NCBI RefSeq assembly: GCF_003254275.1
Contig: NZ_QKZK01000010.1
Location: 32,644-96,643 of the forward strand
DNA: 64,000 nt
Source of the DNA: Breznakibacter xylanolyticus
GTDB taxonomy: Bacteria; Bacteroidota; Bacteroidia; Bacteroidales; Marinilabiliaceae
Reading direction: 5' to 3'
Shown here piece after piece: positions 9,163-18,516 of the stretch. The notes under the pieces were generated by a model that was not told where the DNA came from, did no database searches, and saw nothing but the letters and a program-made list of their open reading frames with translations. A program made the translations under genes and the position numbers. Every line of letters begins with the position of its first letter. Position 1 is the stretch's first letter.

Positions 9163-9699
9163 GGCTCTATGTCGAATTCTGTGGGTAAACGAAATATGAA
9201 AACACGAAATCAAACAAGGTAACTAAGCCGCCTTCGGAAACGAGCCCTGTCTAACACTTCGATACACAGGAGTTGATTATTGGCGAGTTCCATCTGACCA
9301 ATTGAAAACAAATTATATACAGATGAAAATGGCGTTAAAAAAATCATAGGCCTGAGCGTTAAAAAAGATGCGCTGTTTGAGCTTGCGAGTTCGCAGATTT
9401 TAGCGAGGGCCTATGAATTTTAGCCATTTTACGTCAGCGGCGGCCTTTTTTAGCAAAGCTGATTTTTGTAACGTTCGGCATTGGCAAACCAGTTTGCACA
9501 CTGCTCTCACTTGATGCAAAAATTGCTTACTTTTTGGGGCTGTAGCCAATTCAGCGGAGCACAGCGACGCTTAATCATGAGGGCAAATGAAAACAAAACC
9601 TTTCCGAATAAAAAGTAAGAGCCCGCCCGGCTAGAGGGAACGAAATGTTGGGTTGTCTGAATGTATACTTATGATTACCACGCAAATCAGAATAGAGCC
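9163..9699. mobile_element. MITE-like repeat element, long copy (GGCTCTAT...ATAGAGCC ends)
   Basis: The gene-free stretch 9072-9747 is mostly one structured repeat. It starts GGCTCTAT and ends ATAGAGCC, a perfect 8-bp inverted pair, and shares almost all of its sequence with the 315-bp element at 43651-43965. Shared blocks include TAACTAAGCCGCCTTCGGA, a long inverted repeat around ATAGGCCT...AGGCCTAT, CGTCAGCGGCGGCC, and CTTACTTTTTGG paired with AAAAGTAAGAGCCCGCCCGG. This copy carries three extra blocks (about 9240-9326, 9452-9521 and 9549-9610) that the other lacks. No transposase frame is present. It is flanked by GAGTTTTT (9153-9160) and AAAAACTC (9712-9719), which are inverted arms. Mobility is inferred. 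Confidence 0.7.
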
Positions 9700-9701
9700 G
9701 T

Positions 9702-9709
9702 TATTTTTG
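9702..9709 (+). promoter_or_regulatory. TAnnTTTG promoter -7 box for the GH43-GH97 pair
   Basis: TATTTTTG matches the Bacteroidota -7 consensus exactly and lies 38 bp before the ATG at 9748, immediately after the repeat element ends. No clear -33 TTTG is visible. Confidence 0.45.
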
Positions 9710-9747
9710 ATAAAAACTCATTCATCGAATTTTAATAAATCATCACT

Positions 9748-11316
9748 ATGAACCGAATAACTTCAATTTTAATTCTGATGCTTTGCCTGGCGGTTAACCT
9801 CCAGGTGCAAGCGCAGAGCAAAGCCCAAAATCCAATGATCTGGGCCGATGTGCCCGATATGTCAATGGTTCGCGTGGGCGATACCTTCTACATGGCCAGT
9901 ACCACCATGCACATGGCGCCCGGTGTGCCCATCATGAAATCGACCGATTTGGTCAACTGGAAACTCGTGAGTTATGCTTACAACACATTGGTGGATAACG
10001 ACCCCATGAACCTCAATGACGGGAAAAATGCTTATGGCAGTGGCTCGTGGGCACCTTGTTTGCGTTATCATAACGGAGTGTTTTATGTGTCAACGTTTTC
10101 GGCCACTTCGGGTAAAACCCATTTTTTTACCACCCGTGATCCGGAAAACGAACCCTGGAAAGAAGTCTCCTTCTCGCCGGCGTTGCACGACCACTCGTTT
10201 TTTTTCGACGAAGATGGGAAAATTTACATCATTTGGGGTGGCGGTACATTATCCATGGCTGAGCTCAAAGACGATTTTTCAGGCCTGAAAGAGGGCACCG
10301 AACGCGTCATCATTGAGAATGCCAGTGCTCCTGCCGGTAGCAACATCATGTTGAAAGCCGAGGGGACTCAGCTATTCAAGCATCAGGGGAAGTATTACAT
10401 TTTCAACATCACCTGGCCTCACAATAGCATGAGAACCGTTGTGGTGCATCGTGCCGATCAGATTGGCGGACCTTATGAGGGTAAATTGTTGCTTCAGGAT
10501 AAAGGGGTGGCGCAAGGCAGCATCATCGACATGCCCGATGGCCGTTGGTTTGCTTATTTGTTTCGCGATTTTGGCGCCGTGGGGCGTATTCCCTACCTCG
10601 TGCCCATGACTTGGGACAATGGTTGGCCTGTGTTGGGTGTTGACGGGAAAGTGCCCGATGAACTCGATTTACCCGTCTCCACGGGGTTGATGCCTGGGTT
10701 GGTTCATTCCGATGAATTTAATCGTGCCAAGGACGAAGCTGCCCTGCCGCTGGTGTGGCAGTGGAACCACAATCCCGACAATGCCCTGTGGTCGGTGACC
10801 CGTCGCAAAGGCTATTTGCGATTGACCACCGGTCGTCTCGATAACGATTTTCTCACAGCTCGCAACACCCTTACTCAACGTACTATGGGGCCTGTTTGTG
10901 CCGGTGAAATCGCTTTGGAAGTGGCAAAAATGAAAGAGGGCGATTTTGCCGGATTGGCGCTCTTGCAACAAAAATATGGTCAGGTGGGGGTGAAAGTCGA
11001 AAACGGCAAGCGTTACGTGGTGATGGTCTCTTCGCAATCCGGCGAGGTGCGTGAGGTGGCTCGGGTTGCCCTGAATCAAAAACGTGTTTTCTTCAAGGCC
11101 GAATGCGATTTTCGCGATCGTGCCGATGTGGCTCGCTTCTTTTATAGTTTAGATGGCAATAACTGGCAAACCATTGGTGAACCTTTGAAGATGGTTTACA
11201 CTTTGCCTCATTTTATGGGATATCGTTTTGGATTGTTTAATTATGCCACTAAAGCGGTGGGTGGTTATGCCGATTTCGATTATTTTCGAATCAATAATTC
11301 ATTGTCTAAATATTAA
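9748..11316 (+). CDS. GH43 (subfamily 12-like) xylosidase/arabinofuranosidase with GH43_C2 domain
   Basis: This 522-residue exported enzyme (signal about 1-23) has a GH43 propeller (about 30-310) and a C-terminal concanavalin-like sandwich (about 330-518). The motif DVPDMSMVRVGDTFYMASTT aligns with the GH43 module of the 1685-6079 protein and places the catalytic base at Asp37. The general acid is Glu205 in KAEGTQLF. The MHMAPGVPI segment and short DVPD turn resemble GH43 subfamily 12, known for arabinofuranosidase activity, but that is from memory. The gene has its own -7 box at 9702 and is followed after 8 bp by a GH97 gene, indicating a two-gene operon. It probably acts in the periplasm on arabinoxylo-oligosaccharides. 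Confidence 0.87.
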   Translation: MNRITSILILMLCLAVNLQVQAQSKAQNPMIWADVPDMSMVRVGDTFYMASTTMHMAPGVPIMKSTDLVNWKLVSYAYNTLVDNDPMNLNDGKNAYGSGSWAPCLRYHNGVFYVSTFSATSGKTHFFTTRDPENEPWKEVSFSPALHDHSFFFDEDGKIYIIWGGGTLSMAELKDDFSGLKEGTERVIIENASAPAGSNIMLKAEGTQLFKHQGKYYIFNITWPHNSMRTVVVHRADQIGGPYEGKLLLQDKGVAQGSIIDMPDGRWFAYLFRDFGAVGRIPYLVPMTWDNGWPVLGVDGKVPDELDLPVSTGLMPGLVHSDEFNRAKDEAALPLVWQWNHNPDNALWSVTRRKGYLRLTTGRLDNDFLTARNTLTQRTMGPVCAGEIALEVAKMKEGDFAGLALLQQKYGQVGVKVENGKRYVVMVSSQSGEVREVARVALNQKRVFFKAECDFRDRADVARFFYSLDGNNWQTIGEPLKMVYTLPHFMGYRFGLFNYATKAVGGYADFDYFRINNSLSKY

Positions 11317-11324
11317 TTGTTGTT

Positions 11325-13280
11325 ATGGTTAGATCTGTGCTTTTGATTTTGTTTGTCTTTTGTGTTAATTTAAATTATACGGTCGCACAACTCAATCATG
11401 TTTTTAGTCCTGATGGGAAATTAGTCGTTAATGTTTCTATTAATGGTGGAATTCCCAATTATAGTGTCAGTTATAGTGATTGTGTCTTTTTAAAAGAATC
11501 TCCGCTTGGGTTAGTAACAAATGTAGACGATTTGACACAGTCATTAACGCTGTCTCAAGATAATGTTTTACGTAAGATAGAGGAGTCTTATCAGTTGCCA
11601 AATATCAAAAAGAGTAGTGTCAATTACATTGCCAATGAATGTGTTTGGACTTTTTTAAAAGATGAAAAACCCGCCTTCGATGTCATCTTTCGCGTGAGCA
11701 ATCACGATGTGGCCTTTCGCTACAAAGTGTATCCCCGGGGTGAACGCCTCAGTTGCATGGTCAATTCTGAGTCAACCGGGTTTGTGTTGCCTCAGGGAAC
11801 CACCACATTTCTGTGTCCGCAGAGCAAGCCCATGGTTGGGTTTGCGCGCACCATGCCGAGTTACGAAACCTCGTACGAGGTGGATGCTCCCATGGGAACC
11901 AACGGGCGCGATAACAATGGATTCACCTTTCCATGTCTTTTTAAAGTGAACAATGACGGGTGGGTGCTGATCTCCGAAACCGGTGTCGACAGTCATTACT
12001 GTGGCAGTCGTTTGATGGGGCACGCCAATGGCCTATACACCATCGGTTACCCGATGGGTGGCGAGAACAATGGTAATGGTACCGCAGCTCCCGGCCTGGC
12101 GTTGCCTGGTTACACCCCCTGGCGCACCATCACCTTGGGAACCAATTTGGCTCCAATTGTTGAGTCTACTGTGGCTTTTGATGTGGTGAAGCCGCTTTAC
12201 GAGGCCTCGCAAAAATACGAATACACCAAAGGTTCATGGAGCTGGATCATGAAAATGGATGGCGCTACCGTGTACAATGTGCAAAAGGAATACATCGACT
12301 TTAGTGCTGCCATGGGCTATCAAACGGTGTTGGTGGATGCCCTTTGGGATACCCAAATTGGCTATGACAAAATTGAGGAACTGGCCAAATATGGGGCTAG
12401 CAAAGGGGTGTCGCTTTATTTGTGGTACAATTCCAACGGATACTGGAATGATGCCCCTCAGGGTCCTCGCGGTATCATGGACAACACCATTGCCCGCCGA
12501 AAAGAGATGGCCTGGATGAAACGCATTGGCGTAAAGGGCATCAAGGTCGATTTCTTTGGAGGCGACAAGCAGGTGAGCATGAAACTCTACGAGGATATCC
12601 TGGCCGATGCCAATGACTATGGCATTATGGTGATTTTTCATGGTTGCACTTTACCGCGCGGATGGGAGCGCATGTATCCTAACTATGCCTCCAGCGAAGC
12701 GGTGCTGGCCAGCGAAAACCTCCATTTTGGTCAGGGTAGCTGCGATCACGAGGCCTTCAATGGCACCATTCATCCATTTATTCGCAACACGGTGGGTAGC
12801 ATGGATTTTGGGGGGAGCGCTCTCAATCAGTTTTACAATGCCCACAACACCCCCGGGAAAGGCACCAAACGCATGACTTCCGATGTGTATGCCCTGGCCA
12901 CCGCCATATTGTTTCAGAGCGGGGTGCAACACTTTGCTTTGGCGCCCAATAACCTCTCCGATGCGCCTGCCTGGGCCATCGATTTCATGAAGTCTGTGCC
13001 ATCGACATGGGACGAAGTTCGTTACATTGATGGCTATCCCGGTAAATATGTGGTGTTGGCACGTCGCAAGGGCAATCAGTGGTATGTGGCCGGCATCAAT
13101 GCGCAAAAAGAGCCGGTGACGCTGACCCTTAAATTGCCCATGTTGCAAGCCGGGACTACGCTTTCTTCATACGTGGATGATGCTAAACTCAATGGTTCAA
13201 AAGGAACGATTCGTGTGGGCAAAGCCAATGATGTTAAAGTGGTGATCCCTCGCAATGGTGTGGTGGTGTTGGTGAATTAA
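11325..13280 (+). CDS. GH97 retaining alpha-galactosidase-type glycosidase
   Basis: The 651-residue product has a signal peptide (about 1-21), the GH97 N-terminal super-sandwich (about 25-275), a TIM barrel (about 285-550) and a short C-terminal sandwich. The barrel carries GVKGIKVDFFGGD, with Asp409 in the position of the nucleophile of retaining GH97 members. Inverting SusB-type alpha-glucosidases lack this Asp, so an alpha-galactosidase or related retaining activity is more likely. MVIFHGCTLPRGWER and YASSEAV..SEN follow as in the family. It is translated 8 bp after the GH43 gene. The first 310 bases are clearly AT-richer and less codon-biased than the rest. A role in removing alpha-galactosyl or similar caps from hemicellulose is inferred. 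Confidence 0.85.
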   Translation: MVRSVLLILFVFCVNLNYTVAQLNHVFSPDGKLVVNVSINGGIPNYSVSYSDCVFLKESPLGLVTNVDDLTQSLTLSQDNVLRKIEESYQLPNIKKSSVNYIANECVWTFLKDEKPAFDVIFRVSNHDVAFRYKVYPRGERLSCMVNSESTGFVLPQGTTTFLCPQSKPMVGFARTMPSYETSYEVDAPMGTNGRDNNGFTFPCLFKVNNDGWVLISETGVDSHYCGSRLMGHANGLYTIGYPMGGENNGNGTAAPGLALPGYTPWRTITLGTNLAPIVESTVAFDVVKPLYEASQKYEYTKGSWSWIMKMDGATVYNVQKEYIDFSAAMGYQTVLVDALWDTQIGYDKIEELAKYGASKGVSLYLWYNSNGYWNDAPQGPRGIMDNTIARRKEMAWMKRIGVKGIKVDFFGGDKQVSMKLYEDILADANDYGIMVIFHGCTLPRGWERMYPNYASSEAVLASENLHFGQGSCDHEAFNGTIHPFIRNTVGSMDFGGSALNQFYNAHNTPGKGTKRMTSDVYALATAILFQSGVQHFALAPNNLSDAPAWAIDFMKSVPSTWDEVRYIDGYPGKYVVLARRKGNQWYVAGINAQKEPVTLTLKLPMLQAGTTLSSYVDDAKLNGSKGTIRVGKANDVKVVIPRNGVVVLVN

Positions 13281-13305
13281 GTGTATTTTTGTGGTGAGAC
13301 AAATT

Positions 13306-13521
13306 AAGAACTGACACTGAGATGCGGTGAGGTAAGATGAGGTACCGTGAGAAAATAACCTCAGTGGTTCTCAGCGTCTCCTCATCTTCCTCAGTGTAAC
13401 CTCCTAAGAACTGACACTGAGTTGCAGTGAGGGTAGATGAGTGGCGGTGAGAAGAAAATCTCAGCGCACCTCAGCGTGGCCTCATCTTCCTCAGTGTAAC
13501 CTCTTAGGATCTTACACTGAG
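13306..13521. repeat. Tandem CACTGAG/CTCAGTG repeats (about 95-bp units)
   Basis: About two and a half units share the words AAGAACTGACACTGAG, ATGAG, CCTCATCTTCCTCAGTGTAA and CTCAGCG. Each unit is internally self-complementary (CACTGAG near the left, CTCAGTG near the right). The same sequence appears reversed at 46211-46370, with a fragment near 37300-37350. No coding potential is seen. Confidence 0.75.
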
Positions 13522-13536
13522 TTTATTTATTAAGAG

Positions 13537-13595
13537 AAAAGAGATTGAGCTGATGATTAGCGTGTGTCTAATCTTTCTGCTCAATCTCTTTTTTG
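13537..13595 (+). terminator. Intrinsic terminator after the GH97 gene
   Basis: The arm AAAAGAGATTGAGC (13537-13550) pairs with GCTCAATCTCTTTTTT (13579-13594), which supplies the T-run. It would end transcripts of the GH43-GH97 operon before the GH2 gene. Confidence 0.75.
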
Positions 13596-13691
13596 TTTAT
13601 ATTCGACAAATTGTTTGTGGGATGTTGCTGATTGTCAGATGTGTTTAGTAAGGTGATGATTGATGTATTTGTCTTATATAATTGTGTGAAA

Positions 13692-16439
13692 ATGAAATCT
13701 ATTCAATTCTTTAAATGTTTAAGCGCATGCATCTTGGGATGGTTGATGATGCCGGGTTTGATGGCGCAAGCCTCTTCGCGCCATGATGAAATGCCCCCTC
13801 GCGAACGCCTCTCATTGAACGAAGGGTGGAAATTCTTTAAATATGCATCCGGTCAACAGTCCGATGCGTTGATTTACGATGTGCGACCCGAGTTGCAGGA
13901 AAACAATGAGTTGCGTGTGGCCGATGCCAAGCCCACTGAGGCTGTAACCGTTGCGGCGCAGCAGGTGGTGCTTAAACCCTGGATTTTACCTTCGGCCAAT
14001 GCTTTTATCAATGATCCGGCCAAACGGCATGTGCGACCGGCAGGTACTCCGGGCGCTGATTTTCCCTTTGTGCAGGCCTCGTTTGATGATGCTGCCTGGC
14101 GCAGTGTCTCGCTGCCTCACGATTGGGCCATCGAAGGCCCGTTTCAAACCGGATGGGATTCCGAGGTCGGCGGTGGCATGGGACGATTGCCCAGTAATGG
14201 GGTGGCCTGGTATCGTCGAAATCTTGACATTCCCGCTTCTGATAAGGGTAAATCCATCTTTTTGGATGTGGATGGTGCCATGTCGCATGCCATGGTGTGG
14301 TGTAACGGTACGCTGGTTGGTGGATGGCCTTATGGGTATAACTCGTGGCGTCTCGATTTGACGCCTTATCTTAAACTCGGTGCATCTAATCAATTGGCCA
14401 TTCGGGTTGATAATCCCAACCATTCGGCACGATGGTATCCTGGTGGAGGCATCTATCGTAACGTGTGGTTGGTGAAGACGCAGCCGGTGCACGTGGCACA
14501 GTGGGGCACTTGTGTGACCACCGCGCAGGTGTCGGCGGCCTCGGCTTCTGTCAATGTGGCGGTGACTATCGACAACGATTCTCGTTCAAATGCCGTGGTG
14601 CAAGTGGTGACCGACATATACGAGGTTGACGAAGCCGGGCATCGTGCTGCTAAGCCCGTGGCATCGTTGCCTGTTCAAAAGGCTTCAGTCGCCTCTGGTA
14701 AGCAAGCGTTGGTTAATGGGGTGGTGGTGCTTTCTAAGCCTCGATTGTGGGGACCTTTGCCTTCGCAAAAGCCTCATCTCTATCTGGCTGTGACCTCGGT
14801 GATGAACAAAGGCCGATTGCTCGATGCTTACGAAACCCGCTTTGGGATTCGGGATGTGGTGTGTGACCCGCAGAATGGTTTGCTTGTTAATGGGGAACGC
14901 ATTGCAATTAAGGGGGTGAACCAGCATCACGATTTGGGTGCTTTGGGTGCTGCATTCAATGTGCGGGCAGCACAACGCCAACTTGAGATCCTGCGCGAGA
15001 TGGGCTGTAATGCCATTCGCATGTCGCACAACCCGCCTGCGCCCGAGTTGTTGGAATTGACCGATCGCATGGGTTTTTTGGTGGTGAATGAAATTTTCGA
15101 TTCGTGGGAGCGCAAAAAGACGGCTCACGATTTTCATCTCATTTTTGCCGATTGGTCAGAGGCGGATACCCGTGCGTTTATTCGCCGCGATCGCAACTGC
15201 CCTTCCGTTATCATGTGGAGCTTTGGCAACGAGGTGGGCGAGCAATACACCGATGAAGCCGGTGCTGCTGTGGCACAGCGTCTTTATGACTTTGTGAAGG
15301 AAGAAGATCCTACGCGCCCCACCACTTTGGCCATGAACTTTGCCAAGCCGCACATGCCGCTTCCTGCAGTGCCCGATGTCATTGGGCTGAATTATCAGGG
15401 CGAAGGTATTCGTTGGGAGCCCGAGTTTGAGGGAACCGACCGCATTCGCACGGCGCCGCAATACGATGCTTTTCATGCTCGTAACCCCAATAAGATGATA
15501 TATAGCAGCGAAACGGCTTCGGCCTTTAGTAGTCGCGGCGTGTATCTTTTTCCGGTGACCCCGGCCATCAGTTCTCCCACGCGCGATGGTCGTGGTGGTG
15601 ACTCCAAAACCTGTCAGGTGAGCGCTTATGAGTTGTATGCGGTCGATTTCGGATCGAGTGCCGACAAGGTGTTTGGCTCCATCGAGCGGCATCCCTTTGT
15701 GGCCGGTGAATTTGTGTGGACCGGCTGGGATTATCTGGGTGAGCCAACGCCTTATTACGAAGCACGCAGTTCCTACACGGGCATCATCGATTTGGCCGGC
15801 TTTAAAAAGGATCGGTTTTATCTCTATCAATCGCACTGGCGTCCCGAATTGCCCATGGCGCACATTCTCCCTCACTGGACATGGCCCGAGCGCGTAGGGC
15901 AGGTCACGCCTGTGCATGTCTTCACCTCGGGCGACGAGGCGGAGTTGTTCCTCAACGGGCAATCGCTGGGGCGTAAAATGAAACACCCCTACGAGTATCG
16001 TTTGCGCTGGGATGAGGTGGTGTATGCTCCGGGTGAACTTAAGGTGGTTGCCTACAAAAAAGGACAGCCTTGGGCCGAAGATATTGTTGAGACTGCCGGT
16101 GAGGCTGTTACTTTAAAGGCTGATGCCGACCGGGAGGTCATTGCTGCCGATGGCAAGGATTTGTCGTTCATCACCATTCAGGTAGTTGATGCGCAAGGGC
16201 GCATGGTGCCTCGTGCCAATCACAATATCACTTTTAGCGTGGATGGAGCCGGCGAAATTGTGGCCACCGACAATGGTGATGCCACCGATATGACGGCTTT
16301 TCCTTCGCACGAACGCAAGACGTTTAACGGAATGGCACTGGTGATCGTGAAGGCTAAAGCCGGAAGTTCCGGCGCGTTTACAGTGAAGGCTGTGGCGGAA
16401 GGACTGGAATCGTCGTTTGTGTCAGTGCGGGTGCAGTAA
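13692..16439 (+). CDS. GH2 beta-galactosidase-like enzyme with DUF4982 and C-terminal domains
   Basis: Starting at ATG 13692 gives 915 residues with a clean signal peptide (KSIQFFKCLSACILGWLMMP...MAQ). An in-frame ATG 60 bases earlier would bury that signal, so it was rejected. Domain order is GH2 sugar-binding sandwich (about 40-250), Ig-like domain (about 265-385), TIM barrel (about 390-690), DUF4982-like domain (about 715-790) and a C-terminal GH2 domain 5-like sandwich (about 810-912). The acid/base is Glu514 in MWSFGNEVGE and the nucleophile is Glu607 in IYSSETAS. Such enzymes remove beta-galactose or sometimes other beta-linked sugars. In this locus it probably trims side chains in the periplasm. 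It is bounded by terminators on both sides, so it is likely monocistronic. Confidence 0.88.
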   Translation: MKSIQFFKCLSACILGWLMMPGLMAQASSRHDEMPPRERLSLNEGWKFFKYASGQQSDALIYDVRPELQENNELRVADAKPTEAVTVAAQQVVLKPWILPSANAFINDPAKRHVRPAGTPGADFPFVQASFDDAAWRSVSLPHDWAIEGPFQTGWDSEVGGGMGRLPSNGVAWYRRNLDIPASDKGKSIFLDVDGAMSHAMVWCNGTLVGGWPYGYNSWRLDLTPYLKLGASNQLAIRVDNPNHSARWYPGGGIYRNVWLVKTQPVHVAQWGTCVTTAQVSAASASVNVAVTIDNDSRSNAVVQVVTDIYEVDEAGHRAAKPVASLPVQKASVASGKQALVNGVVVLSKPRLWGPLPSQKPHLYLAVTSVMNKGRLLDAYETRFGIRDVVCDPQNGLLVNGERIAIKGVNQHHDLGALGAAFNVRAAQRQLEILREMGCNAIRMSHNPPAPELLELTDRMGFLVVNEIFDSWERKKTAHDFHLIFADWSEADTRAFIRRDRNCPSVIMWSFGNEVGEQYTDEAGAAVAQRLYDFVKEEDPTRPTTLAMNFAKPHMPLPAVPDVIGLNYQGEGIRWEPEFEGTDRIRTAPQYDAFHARNPNKMIYSSETASAFSSRGVYLFPVTPAISSPTRDGRGGDSKTCQVSAYELYAVDFGSSADKVFGSIERHPFVAGEFVWTGWDYLGEPTPYYEARSSYTGIIDLAGFKKDRFYLYQSHWRPELPMAHILPHWTWPERVGQVTPVHVFTSGDEAELFLNGQSLGRKMKHPYEYRLRWDEVVYAPGELKVVAYKKGQPWAEDIVETAGEAVTLKADADREVIAADGKDLSFITIQVVDAQGRMVPRANHNITFSVDGAGEIVATDNGDATDMTAFPSHERKTFNGMALVIVKAKAGSSGAFTVKAVAEGLESSFVSVRVQ

Positions 16440-16462
16440 TTGAATGTGAGTCAGTGAAATAT

Positions 16463-16497
16463 TAAGGAGAAGGACGCAAGTTCTTCTCCTTTTTTGT
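16463..16497 (+). terminator. Intrinsic terminator after the GH2 gene
   Basis: AAGGAGAAG (16464-16472) pairs with CTTCTCCTT (16483-16491), followed by a T-run. It directly abuts the operator at 16497. Confidence 0.8.
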
Positions 16498-16561
16498 GTC
16501 TGATTTTATAAATGGAATGTCTATAATTAAAAGTCGATGTGTATCGGAAGTGTTAAATTTG
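16497..16561 (+). promoter_or_regulatory. Shared promoter/operator module, copy 1 (DUF6057 operon)
   Basis: TGTCTGA at 16497 is followed 21 bp later by TGTCTAT at 16518, then AAGTCGATG at 16531-16539, a 14-bp gap, and TAAATTTG (-7 box) at 16554-16561. Copies at 20204, 21396 and 35304 have identical spacing. A two-half-site direct repeat two helical turns apart is the layout expected for an AraC/HTCS-type activator. The gene start lies 99 bp downstream. Confidence 0.7.
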
Positions 16562-16660
16562 GTGAATTTATTTTCATCGTGGATTCTTTAAAATGGATGG
16601 CAGGATCCGCTATTGTAGTGTGTCAGTAATGGGAATGGATGTATCTAAAAAATAAGAAAC

Positions 16661-18427
16661 GTGATGGGTTTGAGATTTAAGATTCCTTTGGGGGCGCAAT
16701 GGGTTGGTTGGATTGTTTTTATTGGAGCAATTTTCACTTGGTTTTTATGGGTTGATGTGAGTTTGTGGGTGCATCACAATCAGCCGGTTTACTATCATCG
16801 CTCTTTTGTTGACTTGTTTTCCTTCCCGGGACACCCAGTGCGTTCTTTGGCTGCCATGGTGATGCAAGGAATTTCGGGGTGTTGGGATGGAGCGGTTTTG
16901 ATGTCATTGCTCATGGTTGCCTGGGGTGGGGCTATTTTTTTCATATTTCGTGAGTTGAGAGTCAAACCTTGGTTTTCATATTTGGTCGTCGTCTCGGTTG
17001 TCCCGATTGTCAGCGCCCATGGAAAGTATCATTATGCTGCGGAGTTAACTTTCCAATATTTGTTTGCTGCATGGTTTACTGCTCTTTGCTTGTTTTTTGT
17101 CCGACGATGGCATGGCCGTTGTTTTGGACTTATCATCCTTGTTTTTTCGTTACTGGTTTATTCATTCGCAGGTCATCCCGGTTTGTTTCTATTTGTTGTG
17201 TTGCTCTCGGTTTGGTTGGTTGCATCTCATCATATCCAACGACTGGTTTGGATGGTGTTACCATTGTTACTTCCCTATATGATTACTCATTTGTTGCCCC
17301 ATTTAACAATTTATGAGGCTTATTGGGGGAATTATATGGTATGTGTTATTGATTCATTTGTGGATGTGCCGTGGAGTATCAAGCTGTATCCTCTTTTTTT
17401 GTTGGTATTGGTGGCAGTGCTGCTTGGGTTTAACACACAAGAACGTCTGAAGCCTATCGTAGAGCTTTTGGTTTTTGTGATGTTGTTTGTACTGGTCGGT
17501 TGGTTTTCCCGTTCTCCAAAACAAAAGTTGTCAGTGCGCATTGATAAGTTGGCTTATGAAAAGCGTTGGGATGAATTGTTGAAAGTGGTCGATCAATTTG
17601 GTGATGTTCGATCGCGTGATGTGCAATTTCAGGTCAATCGTGCCCTTTATCACAAAGGTCTGCTCCTTGAGGGTTTGTTTTATTATCCTCAATATTATGG
17701 TGCGGGAGGACTGTTCCTTGAAAATGAAACAAAAGGTGATATTGCGATGTCTGCCAGTGATTTGTATTTTGACATGTCGTTTGTGAGTGCTGCGCGCCAT
17801 TGGGCCAATGAGGCCTTTACTGATTATGGCCCGCGACCGCGTATCGTGCGTCGTTTGATTGAATGTTATAAGCTCGAGGGTGAACCGGCATTGGTCAAGA
17901 AGTATGAATCGCTCCTGCGGTTATCGCCCTTTTCTTTGCTCGATGATTCTCCCACGTATGAACAAGCACAAGTAGGCGAGAGGAGCGTTTTGTCGAGTCG
18001 TAATGAGGTTTTGCGTTTTCATCAATTTGAAAATCAGTTTGTGGCCACCAATCATCCGCTTACGAATCTTTATTATGTCGTCAATTCTGAGCCGGATCAT
18101 CGAATGGGGGTTGAATATCTTGTGGCTTGCCATCTGTTGAGCGGAAATTTGGAGGAACTGGTCAAGCAATTGGGGCGTTTAAAGGCGGTTGGTTATTCTC
18201 GCTTGCCAGAAGCGGTTCAGGAGGCTGTTTTGGTGTATCGCCAAATGAATCCTGGGGGCGCGGTCGATTTATGTGGGTTTGTTGTTGAAAAAAAGGTTGT
18301 TGAACGATTTAAGGCTTTCAATGCATTGGCAGCCGGTGGCTTTCGAAAGGATGTTGCTTCTATGAAGCGTTTCAATGGGTATAAAGGGGGGTATCTCTTT
18401 TATTTGACTTTTTATAAACCCAAATAA
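16661..18427 (+). CDS. DUF6057-like polytopic membrane protein
   Basis: The 588-residue product has about eight to ten hydrophobic segments in its first 285 residues. A soluble C-terminal half begins SPKQKLSVRIDKLAYEKRWDELLKVVDQ. That half looks like helical TPR-type repeats: 'NRALYHKGLLLEGLFYYPQ', 'DLYFDMSFVSAARHWANEAF', 'RPRIVRRLIECYKLEGEPALVKKYESLL'. This layout matches, as I recall, the Bacteroidota family DUF6057, whose function is unknown. It is followed after 89 bp by a CxxCH/PD40 lipoprotein, a pairing that recurs in Bacteroides genomes as far as I remember. Its promoter carries the same operator as xusA, suggesting co-regulation with xylan use. Confidence 0.65.
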   Translation: MMGLRFKIPLGAQWVGWIVFIGAIFTWFLWVDVSLWVHHNQPVYYHRSFVDLFSFPGHPVRSLAAMVMQGISGCWDGAVLMSLLMVAWGGAIFFIFRELRVKPWFSYLVVVSVVPIVSAHGKYHYAAELTFQYLFAAWFTALCLFFVRRWHGRCFGLIILVFSLLVYSFAGHPGLFLFVVLLSVWLVASHHIQRLVWMVLPLLLPYMITHLLPHLTIYEAYWGNYMVCVIDSFVDVPWSIKLYPLFLLVLVAVLLGFNTQERLKPIVELLVFVMLFVLVGWFSRSPKQKLSVRIDKLAYEKRWDELLKVVDQFGDVRSRDVQFQVNRALYHKGLLLEGLFYYPQYYGAGGLFLENETKGDIAMSASDLYFDMSFVSAARHWANEAFTDYGPRPRIVRRLIECYKLEGEPALVKKYESLLRLSPFSLLDDSPTYEQAQVGERSVLSSRNEVLRFHQFENQFVATNHPLTNLYYVVNSEPDHRMGVEYLVACHLLSGNLEELVKQLGRLKAVGYSRLPEAVQEAVLVYRQMNPGGAVDLCGFVVEKKVVERFKAFNALAAGGFRKDVASMKRFNGYKGGYLFYLTFYKPK

Positions 18428-18516
18428 TCGGTTGGAAGGTCGTGATTGGGGTATTCATGTCTTTATAGTTGCGTGTGATTGTGGGCGGTTATTGATTATC
18501 ATATAGAAGGATTTAG

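Noticed and set aside
9654..9660. TGTCTGA near the GH43 gene at 9748
   Set aside because: No second half-site at 21 bp and no -7 box at 57 bp; it lies inside the repeat element.
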